A model generated the notes under the pieces. That model saw only the letters and a program-made list of their open reading frames with translations. It had not been told where the DNA came from and searched no databases. From Nocardiopsis metallicus (GTDB taxonomy: Bacteria; Actinomycetota; Actinomycetes; Streptosporangiales; Streptosporangiaceae), in NCBI RefSeq assembly GCF_014201115.1, contig NZ_JACHDO010000001.1:6944001-7008000 (forward strand): a stretch of 64,000 bases of DNA, in the 5' to 3' direction. This document shows, one piece after another, positions 40,901 through 52,140 of this stretch. Both the position numbers and the translations under genes were made by a program. Numbering within the stretch: position 1 is the first letter of the stretch; every line of letters starts with the position of its first letter.

Positions 40901-41311
40901 ATGGCCGAGACCGCCGCGCGCGTCATCGTCGCGAAGCCGGGGCTGGACGGGCACGACCGGGGCGTCAAGATCGTCGCCCGGGTCCTGCGTGATGCCGGAG
41001 TGGAGGTTATCTACACCGGTCTGCGCCAGACCCCGGAGATGATCGTCGCCGCAGCGCTCCAGGAGGACGCCGACGCCATCGGCCTGTCGGTGCTCTCGGG
41101 CGCCCACATGACCATGTTCGGGCGGGTCATGGAGCTGCTGCGCGAGAACGACGCCACCGACATCCGGGTGTTCGGCGGGGGCATCATCCCCGACTCCGAC
41201 ATCGCGGAGCTGGAGGCGATGGGCGTGGCGCGGGTCTTCACCCCGGGGGCGCCGACCGCGGAGATCGCGGAGTGGGTCAGCGAGAACATCCGGCCCGCAC
41301 ACGCGGCCTGA
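40901..41311 (+). CDS. icmB: Cobalamin-binding mutase small subunit (IcmB-like)
   Basis: 136 residues, all one B12-binding domain: cobalamin-coordinating DxHxxG as DGHDRG (D16, H18, G21), then GLSVLSGAH, and FGGGIIPD near the end. Length and sequence pattern match the small subunit of isobutyryl-CoA mutase of streptomycetes, which interconverts isobutyryl- and n-butyryl-CoA with a separate large subunit. The large subunit is not in the window. The C-terminal domain of other mutases is the alternative. It precedes sucCD by 376 bases. Confidence 0.72.
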   Translation: MAETAARVIVAKPGLDGHDRGVKIVARVLRDAGVEVIYTGLRQTPEMIVAAALQEDADAIGLSVLSGAHMTMFGRVMELLRENDATDIRVFGGGIIPDSDIAELEAMGVARVFTPGAPTAEIAEWVSENIRPAHAA

Positions 41312-41687
41312 CCGACGCTCGGTCCACATCGTGACGTTCGTCGCACCTCGGCAGAAGTCCGAAGTGGGGTCGAATGGCACCGGATCGGTGTTATCCGCCG
41401 TGGCACTGGTCACATATTTTCCCACGTGTGCGCGGCCCAGCGCCGCGTGAGCGGCTTTTGGGGCAGGGAACACACGGCCAACGCGACCCTGGTGTCCGGC
41501 GGCCAGATCTCAGGCGACTAAGCTTTGCGCATGTCGCGGGTGGCAAGGCCGCGGCGATCTCGATCTCTGTAGGCGGCTCAGCCCCACCGGGGTATGCGTC
41601 GTGTGACACCTATCAGGTGAGTCACCGCCGATCCGGACACGCCACCCCGGTACACACTGAGCCAGCGAGTTACAAGGACGGACCCTC
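41312..41687. other. Promoter region of sucCD
   Basis: 376 bases without a gene. It holds the leader of sucC; AT-richer words occur near 41414-41422 (ACATATTTT) and 41518-41528. No operator was identified. Confidence 0.4.
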
Positions 41688-42869
41688 GTGGACCTGTTCG
41701 AATACCAGGCGAAGCAACTCTTCGCAGAGTACGGGGTTCCCGTACCCCAGGGGAAGGTGGCGAGCACGGCCTCTGAGGCCCGTGCCATCGCTGATGAGTT
41801 CGCCGCCGCGGGCAAGCCCCGCGTCGTCGTGAAGGCCCAGGTCAAGACCGGTGGTCGCGGTAAGGCCGGTGGCGTTAAGGTCGCCGAGGGCCCCGAGGAC
41901 GCCCAGGCCAAGGCCGAGCAGATCCTCGGCATGGACATCAAGGGCCACACGGTCCACCGTGTCCTGGTCGAAGAGGCGAGTGACATCGCCGAGGAGTACT
42001 ACTTCTCCTTCCTGCTCGACCGCGCCAACCGTGACTTCCTCTCCATCTGCTCCAAAGAGGGCGGCGTGGAGATCGAGGAGGTCGCCGAGACCAACCCCGA
42101 CGCCGTCGCCAAGATCTCGATCGACGCCCTGAAGGGCGCTCCGGCCGAGGTCGCCGCGGAGATCGTCAAGGCGGGCAACCTGCCCGAGGCCGCTGTCGCG
42201 GGTGCCACGGAGATCGTCTCCAAGCTGTGGGACGCCTTCGTCGGCAAGGACGCCACCCTCGTGGAGGTGAACCCGCTCATCCTGACCAAGGACGGCCGGG
42301 TCGTCGCCCTCGACGGCAAGGTGACCCTGGACGAGAACGCCGAGTTCCGCCAGGACCTGGAGAGCCTGACCTTCGCCGAGGAGGGTGACCCGCTCGAGGT
42401 CGCCGCCAAGGCCAAGGGCCTCAACTACGTCAAGCTCGACGGCGAGGTCGGCATCATCGGTAACGGTGCCGGTCTGGTCATGTCGACCCTGGACGTGGTC
42501 GCCTACGCCGGTGAGAACCACGGCGGTGTCAAGCCCGCCAACTTCCTCGACATCGGTGGCGGTGCCTCCGCCGAGGTGATGGCGAACGGCCTGGAGATCA
42601 TCCTGGGCGACCCCGCCGTCAAGAGCGTGTTCGTCAACGTCTTCGGCGGTATCACCGCCTGCGACGCGGTTGCCAACGGCATCGTGCAGGCGCTGGAGCT
42701 TCTGGAGAAGCGCGGCGACGACGTCAGCAAGCCGCTGGTTGTGCGCCTGGACGGCAACAACGCCGAACTGGGCCGCCAGATCCTCGACGAGCGCGCCCAC
42801 CCGGCCGTGAGTCGAGTCGACACGATGGACGGCGCCGCCTCTCGGGCCGCCGAGCTCGCGGCGAAGTAG
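41688..42869 (+). CDS. sucC: Succinyl-CoA ligase [ADP-forming], beta subunit
   Basis: 393 residues from a GTG. ATP-grasp enzyme: [20 protein letters not shown] is the family start, and [11 protein letters not shown] and [12 protein letters not shown] are typical. With SucD it makes succinate and ATP/GTP from succinyl-CoA in the citric acid cycle. sucD begins 15 bases later. Confidence 0.97.
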   Translation: MDLFEYQAKQLFAEYGVPVPQGKVASTASEARAIADEFAAAGKPRVVVKAQVKTGGRGKAGGVKVAEGPEDAQAKAEQILGMDIKGHTVHRVLVEEASDIAEEYYFSFLLDRANRDFLSICSKEGGVEIEEVAETNPDAVAKISIDALKGAPAEVAAEIVKAGNLPEAAVAGATEIVSKLWDAFVGKDATLVEVNPLILTKDGRVVALDGKVTLDENAEFRQDLESLTFAEEGDPLEVAAKAKGLNYVKLDGEVGIIGNGAGLVMSTLDVVAYAGENHGGVKPANFLDIGGGASAEVMANGLEIILGDPAVKSVFVNVFGGITACDAVANGIVQALELLEKRGDDVSKPLVVRLDGNNAELGRQILDERAHPAVSRVDTMDGAASRAAELAAK

Positions 42870-42884
42870 GGGACGGAACACACC

Positions 42885-43763
42885 ATGGCTATCTTCCTTA
42901 ACAAGGACAGCAAGGTGCTCGTCCAGGGCATGACCGGCTCTGAGGGCACCAAGCACACCCGCCGTATGCTCGCGTCCGGCACCAACATCGTTGGTGGCGT
43001 GAACCCGCGCAAGGCCGGGCAGAGCGTCGACTTCGACGGCACCGAGGTGCCCGTCTTCGGCTCCGTCGCCGAGGGCATGGCCGCCACCGGCGCCGACGTC
43101 ACCGTGATCTTCGTTCCGCCGAAGTTCTCGAAGGACGCCGTCATCGAGGCGATCGACGCCGAGATCGGTCTGGCCGTCGTGATCACCGAGGGCATCCCGG
43201 TCCACGACACCGCCGCCTTCTGGGCCTACGCCGGTTCCAAGGGCAACAAGACCCGGATCGTCGGCCCGAACTGCCCCGGTCTCATCACCCCGGGCCAGTC
43301 CAACGCCGGCATCATCCCGGCCGACATCGCCAAGCCGGGCCGCATCGGTCTGGTCTCGAAGTCGGGCACGCTCACCTACCAGATGATGTACGAGCTGCGC
43401 GACATCGGCTTCTCGTCCGCCGTCGGCATCGGTGGCGACCCGATCATCGGCACCACGCACATCGACGCCCTGGCGGCCTTCGAGGCCGACCCGGACACCG
43501 ACGTGATCGTGATGATCGGTGAGATCGGTGGCGACGCCGAGGAGCGCGCCGCTGACTTCATCAAGGACAACGTGACCAAGCCGGTCGTCGGCTACGTCGC
43601 GGGCTTCACCGCCCCGGAGGGCAAGACCATGGGCCACGCCGGCGCCATCGTCTCCGGTTCCTCCGGCACGGCCGCCGCCAAGAAGGAGGCCCTCGAGGCC
43701 GTTGGCGTCAAGGTCGGCAAGACCCCGAGCGAGACCGCTCAGCTGGTGCGCGACCTCTTCTAG
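42885..43763 (+). CDS. sucD: Succinyl-CoA ligase, alpha subunit
   Basis: 292 residues. CoA-binding Rossmann domain ([19 protein letters not shown]) and ligase domain; the phospho-histidine lies in [12 protein letters not shown]. It is the partner of SucC; the terminator 30 bases after the stop ends the operon. Confidence 0.97.
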   Translation: MAIFLNKDSKVLVQGMTGSEGTKHTRRMLASGTNIVGGVNPRKAGQSVDFDGTEVPVFGSVAEGMAATGADVTVIFVPPKFSKDAVIEAIDAEIGLAVVITEGIPVHDTAAFWAYAGSKGNKTRIVGPNCPGLITPGQSNAGIIPADIAKPGRIGLVSKSGTLTYQMMYELRDIGFSSAVGIGGDPIIGTTHIDALAAFEADPDTDVIVMIGEIGGDAEERAADFIKDNVTKPVVGYVAGFTAPEGKTMGHAGAIVSGSSGTAAAKKEALEAVGVKVGKTPSETAQLVRDLF

Positions 43764-43794
43764 AGGGACTGCGCCCCGCAGGGCTTTCGTTCAG

Positions 43795-43845
43795 AACGGC
43801 TCCGCCCCGCCACCGGGTTCCCGGTCGGTGGGGCGGAGCCGTTCG
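43795..43845. terminator. Terminator between sucD and the DUF1707 gene
   Basis: A long stem of about 22 bp (GAACGGCTCCGCCCC... at 43795 with its complement ending at 43845) around GTTC. It lies between convergent genes. Confidence 0.85.
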
Positions 43846-43865
43846 TGCGTGGGCCGCTTTTCGGG

Positions 43866-44435
43866 TCAGCCGCCGCCGAGCTGCTCGGGCGGGTTGCCGC
43901 GCAGCCGCCGGTTGCGCTGGGCGATCAGCTGCCCGGTGAGCGGCCCGAGCACCAGCAGGCAGAAGAACCCCAGGAAGATCGTGATGGCGGAGACGCTGCC
44001 GCTCATGAAGGCGGGCGTGCCCCAGATCAGCAGGAGGAACCCGCCCCACCCGGCGAGCCCGGCGATGTTCGCCCCGTTGCCGCGCTCGCCCCGGGTCACG
44101 TCACGCCGGTACTCCTCACGCCAGTCCACCTCATCCGAGCCGGCCCTGGCTTCGGCGGCGCCCGAACCCTCGCCTGCGCGGGTCTCGGGGACGGCGGGCG
44201 CGGGGCCGACCGGTTCGGGGCCGGTGACGGCGCTGGGGGCCAGCCTGCGCGGCAGGTCCTCGAAGAGCGGGAGCAGGTCGGTGTTGTTGACCGCCCGGAG
44301 CGCTGCGTCCATGCGCCGCTCGTGCTCCTGCGTGTCCAACCGCCCCTCTTCGAACGCCACCCGCAGGTTCCCGAGCGCTTCGTCGCGTTCGGTGTCGGAG
44401 AGCCGGTAGCGGCGGTCGGGGTCGGGCTCTGCCAT
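43866..44435 (-). CDS. DUF1707 domain membrane protein
   Basis: 189 residues from the ATG at 44435. DUF1707 at about 8-62 (RYRLSDTERDEALGNLRVAF... TDLLPLFEDLP). A Gly/Ala/Glu linker leads to two C-terminal membrane helices (about 128-145 and 148-168) and a basic tail. Function of the domain is not established. Divergent from the DUF6350 gene. Confidence 0.85.
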   Translation of the reverse strand: MAEPDPDRRYRLSDTERDEALGNLRVAFEEGRLDTQEHERRMDAALRAVNNTDLLPLFEDLPRRLAPSAVTGPEPVGPAPAVPETRAGEGSGAAEARAGSDEVDWREEYRRDVTRGERGNGANIAGLAGWGGFLLLIWGTPAFMSGSVSAITIFLGFFCLLVLGPLTGQLIAQRNRRLRGNPPEQLGGG

Positions 44436-44577
44436 CAGGCGTCCTTCGTAGAGGGGGTGACCGGGTCCACATCTTACGACGTATCTCGTTTGTTCCCCGT
44501 TCCACAGCGGCGATGCGGACACGACACGCGCGGCCGGGATACCACGGAGCATTCCGGCCCCTGGCACCATAAGTCGG

Positions 44578-46281
44578 GTGAGTACGCCAGGATCTCCCCC
44601 CGACCGAGGCCGACAGTCGAAGCGGTCCAAGACCACCACCGGCGCCGGTTCCGGGGGCGTGTCCGCCGCGTCCGCGCGGGAGGCGCCCATCCGCCCGATC
44701 TACTCCACGGGCGGGATCGCCGCCGCCTCCGCCGCCGGTATCGGGCTGGCGGTGATCGTCACCCTCACCATGGTCGGCTGGGTCGCGGCCCCGCACGACA
44801 CCTTCAGCGAGGACATCGTCGACCTCCTGCGCGGTGCCGTCCTGGCCTGGCTGGTGGGCCACCACGTCTCCTTCACCCTCGCCGAAGGGCAGATGAGCCT
44901 GCTGCCCATGGGCCTGGTGCTGCTGCCCGGGATGCTGCTGTACCGGTTCGGGCGCTGGCTGGCGCGCAGCTGCGAGATCGGGCGGCTGCGGCACGTGTAC
45001 CGGGCGGCGTTGGCGATCGCCGGTCCCTACGCGGCGGTGGCGGGCACGCTCGCGCTGTTGGCGCAGACCGACGAGGTCGTTCCGAGCATGCCGCGCGCGC
45101 TCCTGATGGGTTTCGTGATCGCGTTCCTCGCGGGAGGGCTGGGCGTGCTCCGCCAGCTCATGAAGGACAAGGGCGTGGCCACCGGCGACCTGCTCGACCT
45201 CATGCCCGCGCGGTCGAGGTCGCTGCTGGTGGGCATGCTCGCGTCCACGGGCGCCCTGCTGGTCGGCGGACTCCTCCTCTTCCTGGTGGCGTTGGCCGTG
45301 AACCTGCCCGAGGCGGTGGAGATCACGCGCTCGCTCGCGCCTGGGGTGGTCGGCGGGACCCTCCTGATGATCGTGCAGCTGGCGTACCTGCCGAACGCTG
45401 TGGTCTTCGCGGTCTGCTACGCGCTCGGTCCGGGTTTCGCGATGGGCGAGGCGACGGTGGTCGCGCCGACCGGGGTTTCGGTGGGAGCGCTGCCCGCGAT
45501 GCCGATGCTGGCGGCGCTGCCCGCCAACGGCGCCGCCCCGGTGCTGTCCCTGGCGGCGCTGGTGGTGCCGTTCGTGGCGGGTGCGGTCGGCGGCGTGCTG
45601 ACCCAGCGCAGCGCGCCGGACGTCGTGAGCGAGGCCGCGCCGTTGTGGGGGTTCGTGTGCGGGGTGACCACGGGGATGCTGTGCGCGGCCCTGGCCGGGA
45701 CTGCGGGCGGATCGCTGGGGGCGCAGCGGCTGAGCGAGGTGGGGCCCTCCGCCTGGCAGGTCGGCCTGGTGGCCGCTCTGGAGGTGGGTGTGGCCGCGGC
45801 GGTGGCGGCGTGGATCGCGAACTGGTGGTACACGCGCAAGCTGACCCGGGAGGTGGCCGCCCAGCGGGAGGCGGCCGAGGAGGCCAAGCGGCGCAAGCGC
45901 CCCGAACCCGCGCCGCCGGTGGTGGAGCTGCCCGACGACGTCCCGGTGGGCAAGGGCCTGGCCACGGTCACGGCGCTGCGCCCCCGCGAGGAGGAGAGCG
46001 CCGAAGTGGCCGCCGAGGAGACCGAGGAGCCGACGCCGGAACAGGCCATCGTCCAACGCCGTGTCGAGGTGCGGCGGGCCCGCGAGGCGCGCAGGCGGGA
46101 CCGCGCGACCGAGCGCGAGGCCCGTAAGGAGGCCCGCCGCGAACTGCGGGAGCAGCGCCGCGCGGCCAAACGCGCCGAGGGCGGCTGGTGGCGCCGGGGG
46201 AGCACGGACGAGGAGTCCGAGGAGGAGATGTACGGCATCACCTACGAGGCATCCCCGGACGAGATCGACCAGCGCAGCTGA
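44578..46281 (+). CDS. DUF6350-type polytopic membrane protein
   Basis: 567 residues with ten or so membrane helices between 45 and 415 and a charged C-terminal tail of about 140 residues (KRRKRPEPAPPVV, RRAREARRRDRATEREARKE). Location beside sucCD is where streptomycetes carry this family. It is annotated as DUF6350 by recollection; function unknown. The start is GTG without a clear ribosome site. Confidence 0.78.
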   Translation: MSTPGSPPDRGRQSKRSKTTTGAGSGGVSAASAREAPIRPIYSTGGIAAASAAGIGLAVIVTLTMVGWVAAPHDTFSEDIVDLLRGAVLAWLVGHHVSFTLAEGQMSLLPMGLVLLPGMLLYRFGRWLARSCEIGRLRHVYRAALAIAGPYAAVAGTLALLAQTDEVVPSMPRALLMGFVIAFLAGGLGVLRQLMKDKGVATGDLLDLMPARSRSLLVGMLASTGALLVGGLLLFLVALAVNLPEAVEITRSLAPGVVGGTLLMIVQLAYLPNAVVFAVCYALGPGFAMGEATVVAPTGVSVGALPAMPMLAALPANGAAPVLSLAALVVPFVAGAVGGVLTQRSAPDVVSEAAPLWGFVCGVTTGMLCAALAGTAGGSLGAQRLSEVGPSAWQVGLVAALEVGVAAAVAAWIANWWYTRKLTREVAAQREAAEEAKRRKRPEPAPPVVELPDDVPVGKGLATVTALRPREEESAEVAAEETEEPTPEQAIVQRRVEVRRAREARRRDRATEREARKEARRELREQRRAAKRAEGGWWRRGSTDEESEEEMYGITYEASPDEIDQRS

Positions 46282-46361
46282 CTCGACCATCAGAACGGAC
46301 GAACGGGTTCGCGCGGACCTGGGCGTGCTGCTGGAGGCGACCGAGGTGTGACTGACGCCGC

Positions 46362-46387
46362 AGGGCACGGCCGTGAGACCGTGCCCT
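46362..46387. terminator. Terminator between convergent DUF6350 and mfd genes
   Basis: AGGGCACGG (46362-46370) pairs with CCGTGCCCT (46379-46387), loop CCGTGAGA. Confidence 0.75.
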
Positions 46388-46421
46388 CCGTGTGCCTCGT
46401 CCCTTGCCTGCTCTCCGCCGG

Positions 46422-49400
46422 CTACTCGCCCTTCGGCTGGACCTTGCGCTTGTCCGGTTCGAAGATGTTGTTCACCAGGTCCGTGCACCACTTGAGCAGG
46501 TCCAGGTCGCGCAGCGGCTTGCCGCCCATCCCACCGGCCTTGGGGACCGGGACCAGGAGGGTCTTGGTGGCCTCCTTGCGGATGGACTTGGGGTACATCC
46601 GCCGCAGTCGCAGCTCCTGGGACTCGCGCAGCTCCACCGGTGAGAACCGGATCTGGTTGCCCTGCATGACCACGTCCGCCAGCCCCGCGGACTTGGCCAG
46701 GACCCGGAAGCGGGCCACCGCCATGAGGTTGTCCACCGGCTGCGGCGGGGCGCCGTAGCGGTCGGTGAGCTCCTCGTAGGCTGCCAGGATGTCCGCCTCG
46801 CTGGTGACGCTGGCGATCCGCTTGTAGGACTGCAGCCGCAGCCGCTCGCCCGGCACGTAGTCGTGCGGGATGTGCGCGTTGATCGGCAGCTCGACCTTGG
46901 TCTCGACCTCCGCGACCGCCTCCGGGTCGCCCTTGAGCTCGGCCACGGCCTCGCCGACCATGCGCACGTACAGGTCGAAGCCCACGCCCGCGATGGTCCC
47001 GGACTGCTCCGCGCCCAGGATGTTGCCCGCGCCGCGGATCTCCAGGTCCTTCATGGCCACGTACATGCCCGCGCCGGTCTCGGTGTGCTGGGCCACCGTC
47101 GCCAGGCGTTCGTAGGCGGTCTCGGTCAGCGGCCGCTCCGGCGGGTACAGGAAGTACGCGTAGGCACGGTCGCGGCCGCGGCCCACCCGGCCGCGCAGCT
47201 GGTGCAGCTGGGACAGCCCGTAGGTGTCGGCGCGGTCGATGATCAGCGTGTTGGCGTTGGGCACGTCCAGGCCGGACTCGACGATGGTCGTGGAGACCAG
47301 CACGTCGAAGTTCTTCTCCCAGAAGTCGACCATGACCTTCTCGAGCTGCTGCTCGTTCATCTGGCCGTGCGCGTACGCCACCCGGGCCTCGGGGACCAGG
47401 CGCTTGATGTTAGCGGCCACCTTGTCGATGGACGCCACCCGGTTGTGCACGAAGAACACCTGTCCCTCGCGCATCAGCTCGCGCCGGATCGCCGCGGTGA
47501 TCTGCTTGTCCTCGTAGGGCCCCACGAAGGTGAGCACCGGGTGGCGCTCCTCCGGCGGGGTGAGGATGGTGGTCATCTCGCGGATGCCCGTCAGACCCAT
47601 CTCCAGGGTGCGCGGGATGGGCGTGGCCGACATCGCCAGCACGTCCACCTGGGTGCGCAGCCGCTTCAGGGCTTCCTTGTGCTCGACGCCGAAGCGCTGC
47701 TCCTCGTCGATGATGACCAGGCCCAGGTCCTTGAACCGGGTCTCCTGGGACAGCAGCCGGTGCGTGCCGATGACCACGTCGACCTCGCCGCTGCGCAGCC
47801 CCTCGCGGGTCGCCTCGACCTCGCCGTCGGTCTGGAACCGCGACATCGGCTTGACCGTGACCGGGAAGGACGCGTAGCGCTCGGAGAAGGTGGACAGGTG
47901 CTGCTGGACCAGCAGGGTGGTGGGCACGAGCAGCGCCACCTGTTTGCCGTCCTGCACCGCCTTGAACGCGGCGCGCACCGCTACCTCGGTCTTGCCGTAA
48001 CCCACGTCGCCGCAGATCAGCCGGTCCATCGGGACCGACTTGGACATGTCCTTCTTGACCTCGTCGATGGCGGCCAGCTGGTCGGGCGTCTCCACGTACG
48101 GGAAGGCGTCCTCCAGCTCGTGCTGCCAGGGGGTGTCCGCGCCGAAGGCGTGCCCCGGGGAGGCCTGGCGCGCCGAGTACAGGCGGATCAGGTCGCCGGC
48201 GATCTCGCGGACGACCTTGCGGGCGCGGCTCTTGGCCTTGCTCCATTCGGCGCCGCCCATCTTGGACAGCGTCGGCGCCTCGCCGCCCACGTACCGGGTG
48301 ACCTCGCTGAGCTGCTCGGTGGGCACGAACAGGCGGTCGCCGGGCTGGCCGCGCTTGGACGGCGCGTACTCGATGAGCAGGTACTCGCGGGTGGCGCCGT
48401 GGATCTGGCGGCTGACCATCTCCAGGTAGCGGCCCACGCCGTGCTGTTCGTGCACGACGTAGTCGCCCGGCTTGAGCTGGAGCGGGTCGACCGTGCCCTT
48501 GCGGCGGCTGGGCATGCGGCGCATGTCCCGGGTGGAGGACTTCTGCCCGACCAGGTCGGTCTCGGTGAGTACCACCGTCCGCACCGACCGCAGCAGGAAG
48601 CCGTGGTCGACCAGCCCGGTGGTGACGGTCGCGATCGCCTCCTTGGGCGGTTCGGCGAGGTCGGCGCTGAGTGTGGCGCCCAGCCCGGCGTCCCTGAGCA
48701 TCGCCACCAGGCGCTCGGCGGGCCCGTGCCCCTGGGTGACCAGCACGACGCTCCAGTTGTCGTGCAGCCAGCCCTTGACGTCGGCCAGGGCGCGCTCGGT
48801 GTCGCCGCGGTAGGAGTCGGCGGGCACCGCGCCCACCACGATGGCGTCGTCCTCCTCTCCCGCGGCCTTGTCCGCGGCGCCCTCGCCGGCGCTGAACGGG
48901 GTCAGCCCCCACCAGGGCAGGCCCAGGTCGGTGGCGATCGTCCGCAGCTCGGCGATGGACATGTAGGCGGACTCGCCCAGGTCGATGGGGGCCTCACCGC
49001 CCGAGGCGGCGTTGATCCAGGACGCGTCCAGGAACTCGGCGCTGGTGGCCTCCAGTTCCACGGCGCGGGTGCGGATGCGCTCGGGGTCGCAGCCCAGCAC
49101 CATGGCGTTCGAGGGCAGGTAGTTGAGGAACGGCTCCATGCTCTCGGCGAGCACCGGGGCGAACGCCTCCATGCCCTCCACGGACACGCCGTCGGCGATC
49201 TTGTTGAGCACCTCGGCCAGCGAGGGGTGCTCGTCGGCCAGGGCTCGGGCGCGCTCGCGCACGGTCTCGGTGAGTAGCAGCTCCCGGCACGGCGGTGCGA
49301 ACAGCCCCGAAGCGGCGCTGGTGCGCGCGTCGGCGCCGTCGCCGCCCTCGGCGGGGGAGATGGAGCGCTGGTCGGCGACCTGGAAGTAACGGATGTCCTC

Positions 49401-50042
49401 GACGGTGTCGCCCCAGAACTCCAACCGGAGCGGGTGCTCCTCGGTGGGTGGGAAGACGTCCAGGATGCCGCCGCGCACGGCCATGTCGCCGCGCTTCTCC
49501 ACCAGGTCCACGCGGGCGTAGCCGGTGTTGGCCAGGGCGCTGACCACCGCCTCCAACTCCACCTCGTCACCGGGGCGGATCCGCACCGGCTCCAGGTCTC
49601 CGAGCCCGGCGACCAGCGGTTGCAGGACGCTGCGGACCGGGGCCACCACCACGCGCAGGGGGGTGGTGAGCGGGTCGGCGGGGTCCGGGTGCGCCAGCCT
49701 GCGCAGCACCGCCAGGCGTTGGCCGACCGTGTCCGAGCGCGGGGAGAGGCGTTCGTGCGGAAGCGTCTCCCAGGCGGGGAAGAGCGCGACCGAGTCCTCG
49801 GGCAGCAGTGAGCCGAGCGCGTCGGTCAGGTCCGCGGCCTCCCGCTCGGTGGCGGTGACGGCGAGGACCGGCCGGTGCGCGCCCACGGGGGCGTCGGCGG
49901 CCAGCGCCCCCACCATGAAGGGTCGCAGCGCCGCCGGGGCGACGAGGTCGAGATGGGGATCGCGGCCGCTTCGGGCGGTCTCGATCGCGCTGTGCAGTGC
50001 CGGGTCCGTGGAGACGTCGGCGAGAAGTCCAATGAGGCTCAT
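46422..50042 (-). CDS. mfd: Transcription-repair coupling factor
   Basis: 1206 residues from the ATG at 50042; the longer open frame upstream is Pro/Thr/Arg-rich and unlikely. Order of parts: UvrB-like homology (about 20-330), RNA polymerase interaction domain ([20 protein letters not shown]), translocase with Walker [18 protein letters not shown] and motif [11 protein letters not shown], and a C-terminal TRCF domain. It removes stalled RNA polymerase and recruits UvrA. Confidence 0.96.
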   Translation of the reverse strand: MSLIGLLADVSTDPALHSAIETARSGRDPHLDLVAPAALRPFMVGALAADAPVGAHRPVLAVTATEREAADLTDALGSLLPEDSVALFPAWETLPHERLSPRSDTVGQRLAVLRRLAHPDPADPLTTPLRVVVAPVRSVLQPLVAGLGDLEPVRIRPGDEVELEAVVSALANTGYARVDLVEKRGDMAVRGGILDVFPPTEEHPLRLEFWGDTVEDIRYFQVADQRSISPAEGGDGADARTSAASGLFAPPCRELLLTETVRERARALADEHPSLAEVLNKIADGVSVEGMEAFAPVLAESMEPFLNYLPSNAMVLGCDPERIRTRAVELEATSAEFLDASWINAASGGEAPIDLGESAYMSIAELRTIATDLGLPWWGLTPFSAGEGAADKAAGEEDDAIVVGAVPADSYRGDTERALADVKGWLHDNWSVVLVTQGHGPAERLVAMLRDAGLGATLSADLAEPPKEAIATVTTGLVDHGFLLRSVRTVVLTETDLVGQKSSTRDMRRMPSRRKGTVDPLQLKPGDYVVHEQHGVGRYLEMVSRQIHGATREYLLIEYAPSKRGQPGDRLFVPTEQLSEVTRYVGGEAPTLSKMGGAEWSKAKSRARKVVREIAGDLIRLYSARQASPGHAFGADTPWQHELEDAFPYVETPDQLAAIDEVKKDMSKSVPMDRLICGDVGYGKTEVAVRAAFKAVQDGKQVALLVPTTLLVQQHLSTFSERYASFPVTVKPMSRFQTDGEVEATREGLRSGEVDVVIGTHRLLSQETRFKDLGLVIIDEEQRFGVEHKEALKRLRTQVDVLAMSATPIPRTLEMGLTGIREMTTILTPPEERHPVLTFVGPYEDKQITAAIRRELMREGQVFFVHNRVASIDKVAANIKRLVPEARVAYAHGQMNEQQLEKVMVDFWEKNFDVLVSTTIVESGLDVPNANTLIIDRADTYGLSQLHQLRGRVGRGRDRAYAYFLYPPERPLTETAYERLATVAQHTETGAGMYVAMKDLEIRGAGNILGAEQSGTIAGVGFDLYVRMVGEAVAELKGDPEAVAEVETKVELPINAHIPHDYVPGERLRLQSYKRIASVTSEADILAAYEELTDRYGAPPQPVDNLMAVARFRVLAKSAGLADVVMQGNQIRFSPVELRESQELRLRRMYPKSIRKEATKTLLVPVPKAGGMGGKPLRDLDLLKWCTDLVNNIFEPDKRKVQPKGE

Positions 50043-50532
50043 AGCACCAGTGATGGAAGTGGTCCGGATCAGGCGTCGCGTCCTGCGGTTGGTTTGCGCC
50101 CTGCGGGTCTGTGCGGTGGCGAAGGCCGTCGTGGCCGCGATCCCCTCCGCGGCCTGCCCTGACTCCGACACCCGCGTGCGTGCGGCGGGCACGGGTGCCG
50201 CCGTCCCGCGGGTCGCTGGGGACGGTCCGTACGTGAGCGGTGTCGGTGTGGGCGGCCGTGTCTGGATCGGCGTGGCCACCCGGCTCCCCTCAGCTTATCC
50301 AGTCCCGCCCTCACGCGCGGGCCGGGTCCGGGGGTCGGCGGTTCGGGTCCGCCGCTGGTCCGTCCGGGCCCCGACCCCGGGGGAACAGGGCGGGTCACGT
50401 TCATGAAAACCCGCTCTGAGCTGGAGCTATTCCGAACCAGGAGACGCAGGGCGGAGTGGGGAACCCGTTCGGGCATACGCTAGACGCGTTTCTTGGTAGA
50501 GCTCCAGTGAACAGTCCGAGGAGAGGAAACGC
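50043..50532. other. Divergent promoter region between mfd and the APS kinase gene
   Basis: 490 bases without a credible gene. CTGGAGCT (50421-50428) and AGCTCCAG (50500-50507) are an 8-bp inverted repeat 71 bases apart in the leader of the APS kinase gene; CATACGCT (50474-50481) may hold a -10. No riboswitch consensus was recognised. Confidence 0.4.
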
Positions 50533-52140
50533 GTGGTGAGAGCCCACAGGCAGGGGAACGGGTCGGTCGGGGACACCGGCCGACCGGACGCACCGGTCTT
50601 CGCCCCAGGTCCGGACGGGCTCGCCCACCTGGAACTCATCCTCAGCGGTGCCTACCCGCTGGCGGGGTTCATGACCCGTGAGGAAGCGGAGTCGGTGGCT
50701 CGCGGGGGCCGTCTGCCGGACGGTCGCCCCTGGCCGGTTCCGGTCACCCTGGAGGTGCCGGAGGAGCTGGTGGGTCAGGAGCGGCTCACCCTCACCGACC
50801 TGGAGGGTGCCCCGCTCGCTGAGCTGGCGGTGCGCGAGCACTGGGAGTCCTCTGGTGAGGACACGGGGAGCCGCCACCACCTGGCCGGTGACGTCGCGCT
50901 GCTGCGCCCGCCCACCTACGGGGTGCTGCGGGAGCTACGCCCCACCCCCGCCGAGGTGCGCGCCCAGCGCGAGCTCGAACCCTCCTCGGACCGGTCACTG
51001 CTGGCCGTGGTCACCGACCGCCCCCTGCACCACCGGGCCCTGCACCAGATCCGCGCCGAGGCCGAGGCGCTGGGCCGCGGCGGCGAACGCGCCGAGGTCC
51101 TGGTCATCCTCGACACCGGCCTGCACGACGAGGGCCTGGCCGCCGCCGTGCTGGCCGCCGAACTGCTGCTGCCGCCGCGGAGCTCCTTCGCGGTCATCAC
51201 CCTGCCCCGGTCCGAGGCGCGCTCCGCGAGCCCGCTGGGCGGTGCCTGGACCGAACGCGACGCCGCCCTGGCCGGGCACGTCGCCGCCGCCTACGGCGCC
51301 ACCCACCTGCTGGTCGAGGCCGGCGGGCGGGGGCCCGAGACCGAGCGGGTGATGGCGCTCAAGCCGCCGCTGACCGTCCTGGACCCCGAGCCCTGGAAGT
51401 ACGACGAGGGTGAGGCGCTCTGGAAGCCCTTCTCCCACGTGGACCCGCGCGAGGCCCGGCCGGAGCTGACCGACGCCGAGGTCGAGGCGGAGCTCGCGCA
51501 CGGCCGTGAACTGCCGTCCTGGTTCACCCCGGCCCGGGTCGGCGCCGAACTGGCCCGGCTGCGCCCGGCGCGCACCGAGCGCGGTCTCACGCTGCTGTTC
51601 ACCGGGCTGTCCGGTTCGGGCAAGTCCACCATCGCCCGGGGGGTGTGCGACGGCATCCGCAGATCCGGGCGCACGGTCACCCTGCTCGACGGTGACCTGG
51701 TACGCCGCATGCTCTCCAAGGGGCTGACGTTCTCCCGGGAGGACCGCGAGCTCAACATCCGCCGTATCGGCTACGTGGCCTCGGAGATCACCCGGCACGG
51801 CGGGGTGGCGGTGTGCGCGCCGATCGCGCCCTACGCGGCGGGCCGGGCCGAGTTCCGCGCCATGGTGGAGGAGTTCGGCGACTTCTTCCTGGTGCACGTG
51901 GCCACGCCGCTGGAGGAGTGCGAGGCCCGCGACCGCAAGGGCCTGTACGCCAAGGCGCGCGCGGGGGAGATCCCGGAGTTCACGGGTATCTCCGACCCCT
52001 ACGAGGAGCCGACCGACGCCGACCTGGTGGTGGACACCGTGGGCACCGACCCCGCCGAGTCGGTGGCCGTGGTGATGGCGGCCCTGCGCGAGGGCGGTTG
52101 GCTGCCCTCCGACCAGCACGTGAGTGAGGACCGAGCATGA
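50533..52140 (+). CDS. APS kinase with N-terminal ATP-sulfurylase-like domain
   Basis: 535 residues from a GTG with GAGGAGAGG. The C-terminal APS kinase domain is intact: P-loop GLSGSGKS (358-365), TLLDGDLVRRMLSKGL and FSREDRELNIRRIGYVASEI. The N-terminal part, about 340 residues, looks like an ATP sulfurylase, but the nucleotide motif RNPxH is changed to DRPLHHRALH (162-171), and where GRDHAG is expected the sequence reads EAGGRGPE (262-269). So it probably makes PAPS from APS but the sulfurylase half may be inactive. It is not next to other sulfate genes; mazG overlaps its stop. Confidence 0.85.
   Translation: MVRAHRQGNGSVGDTGRPDAPVFAPGPDGLAHLELILSGAYPLAGFMTREEAESVARGGRLPDGRPWPVPVTLEVPEELVGQERLTLTDLEGAPLAELAVREHWESSGEDTGSRHHLAGDVALLRPPTYGVLRELRPTPAEVRAQRELEPSSDRSLLAVVTDRPLHHRALHQIRAEAEALGRGGERAEVLVILDTGLHDEGLAAAVLAAELLLPPRSSFAVITLPRSEARSASPLGGAWTERDAALAGHVAAAYGATHLLVEAGGRGPETERVMALKPPLTVLDPEPWKYDEGEALWKPFSHVDPREARPELTDAEVEAELAHGRELPSWFTPARVGAELARLRPARTERGLTLLFTGLSGSGKSTIARGVCDGIRRSGRTVTLLDGDLVRRMLSKGLTFSREDRELNIRRIGYVASEITRHGGVAVCAPIAPYAAGRAEFRAMVEEFGDFFLVHVATPLEECEARDRKGLYAKARAGEIPEFTGISDPYEEPTDADLVVDTVGTDPAESVAVVMAALREGGWLPSDQHVSEDRA

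Noticed and set aside
46282-46351. Small frame ending RADLGVLLEATEV after the DUF6350 gene
   Set aside because: Too short, no start site, and overlaps the terminator region; could be the shadow of an older frameshift.
50043-50532. SAM or other sulfur riboswitch before the APS kinase
   Set aside because: Only an 8-bp distant repeat was found, with no class-specific conserved core.
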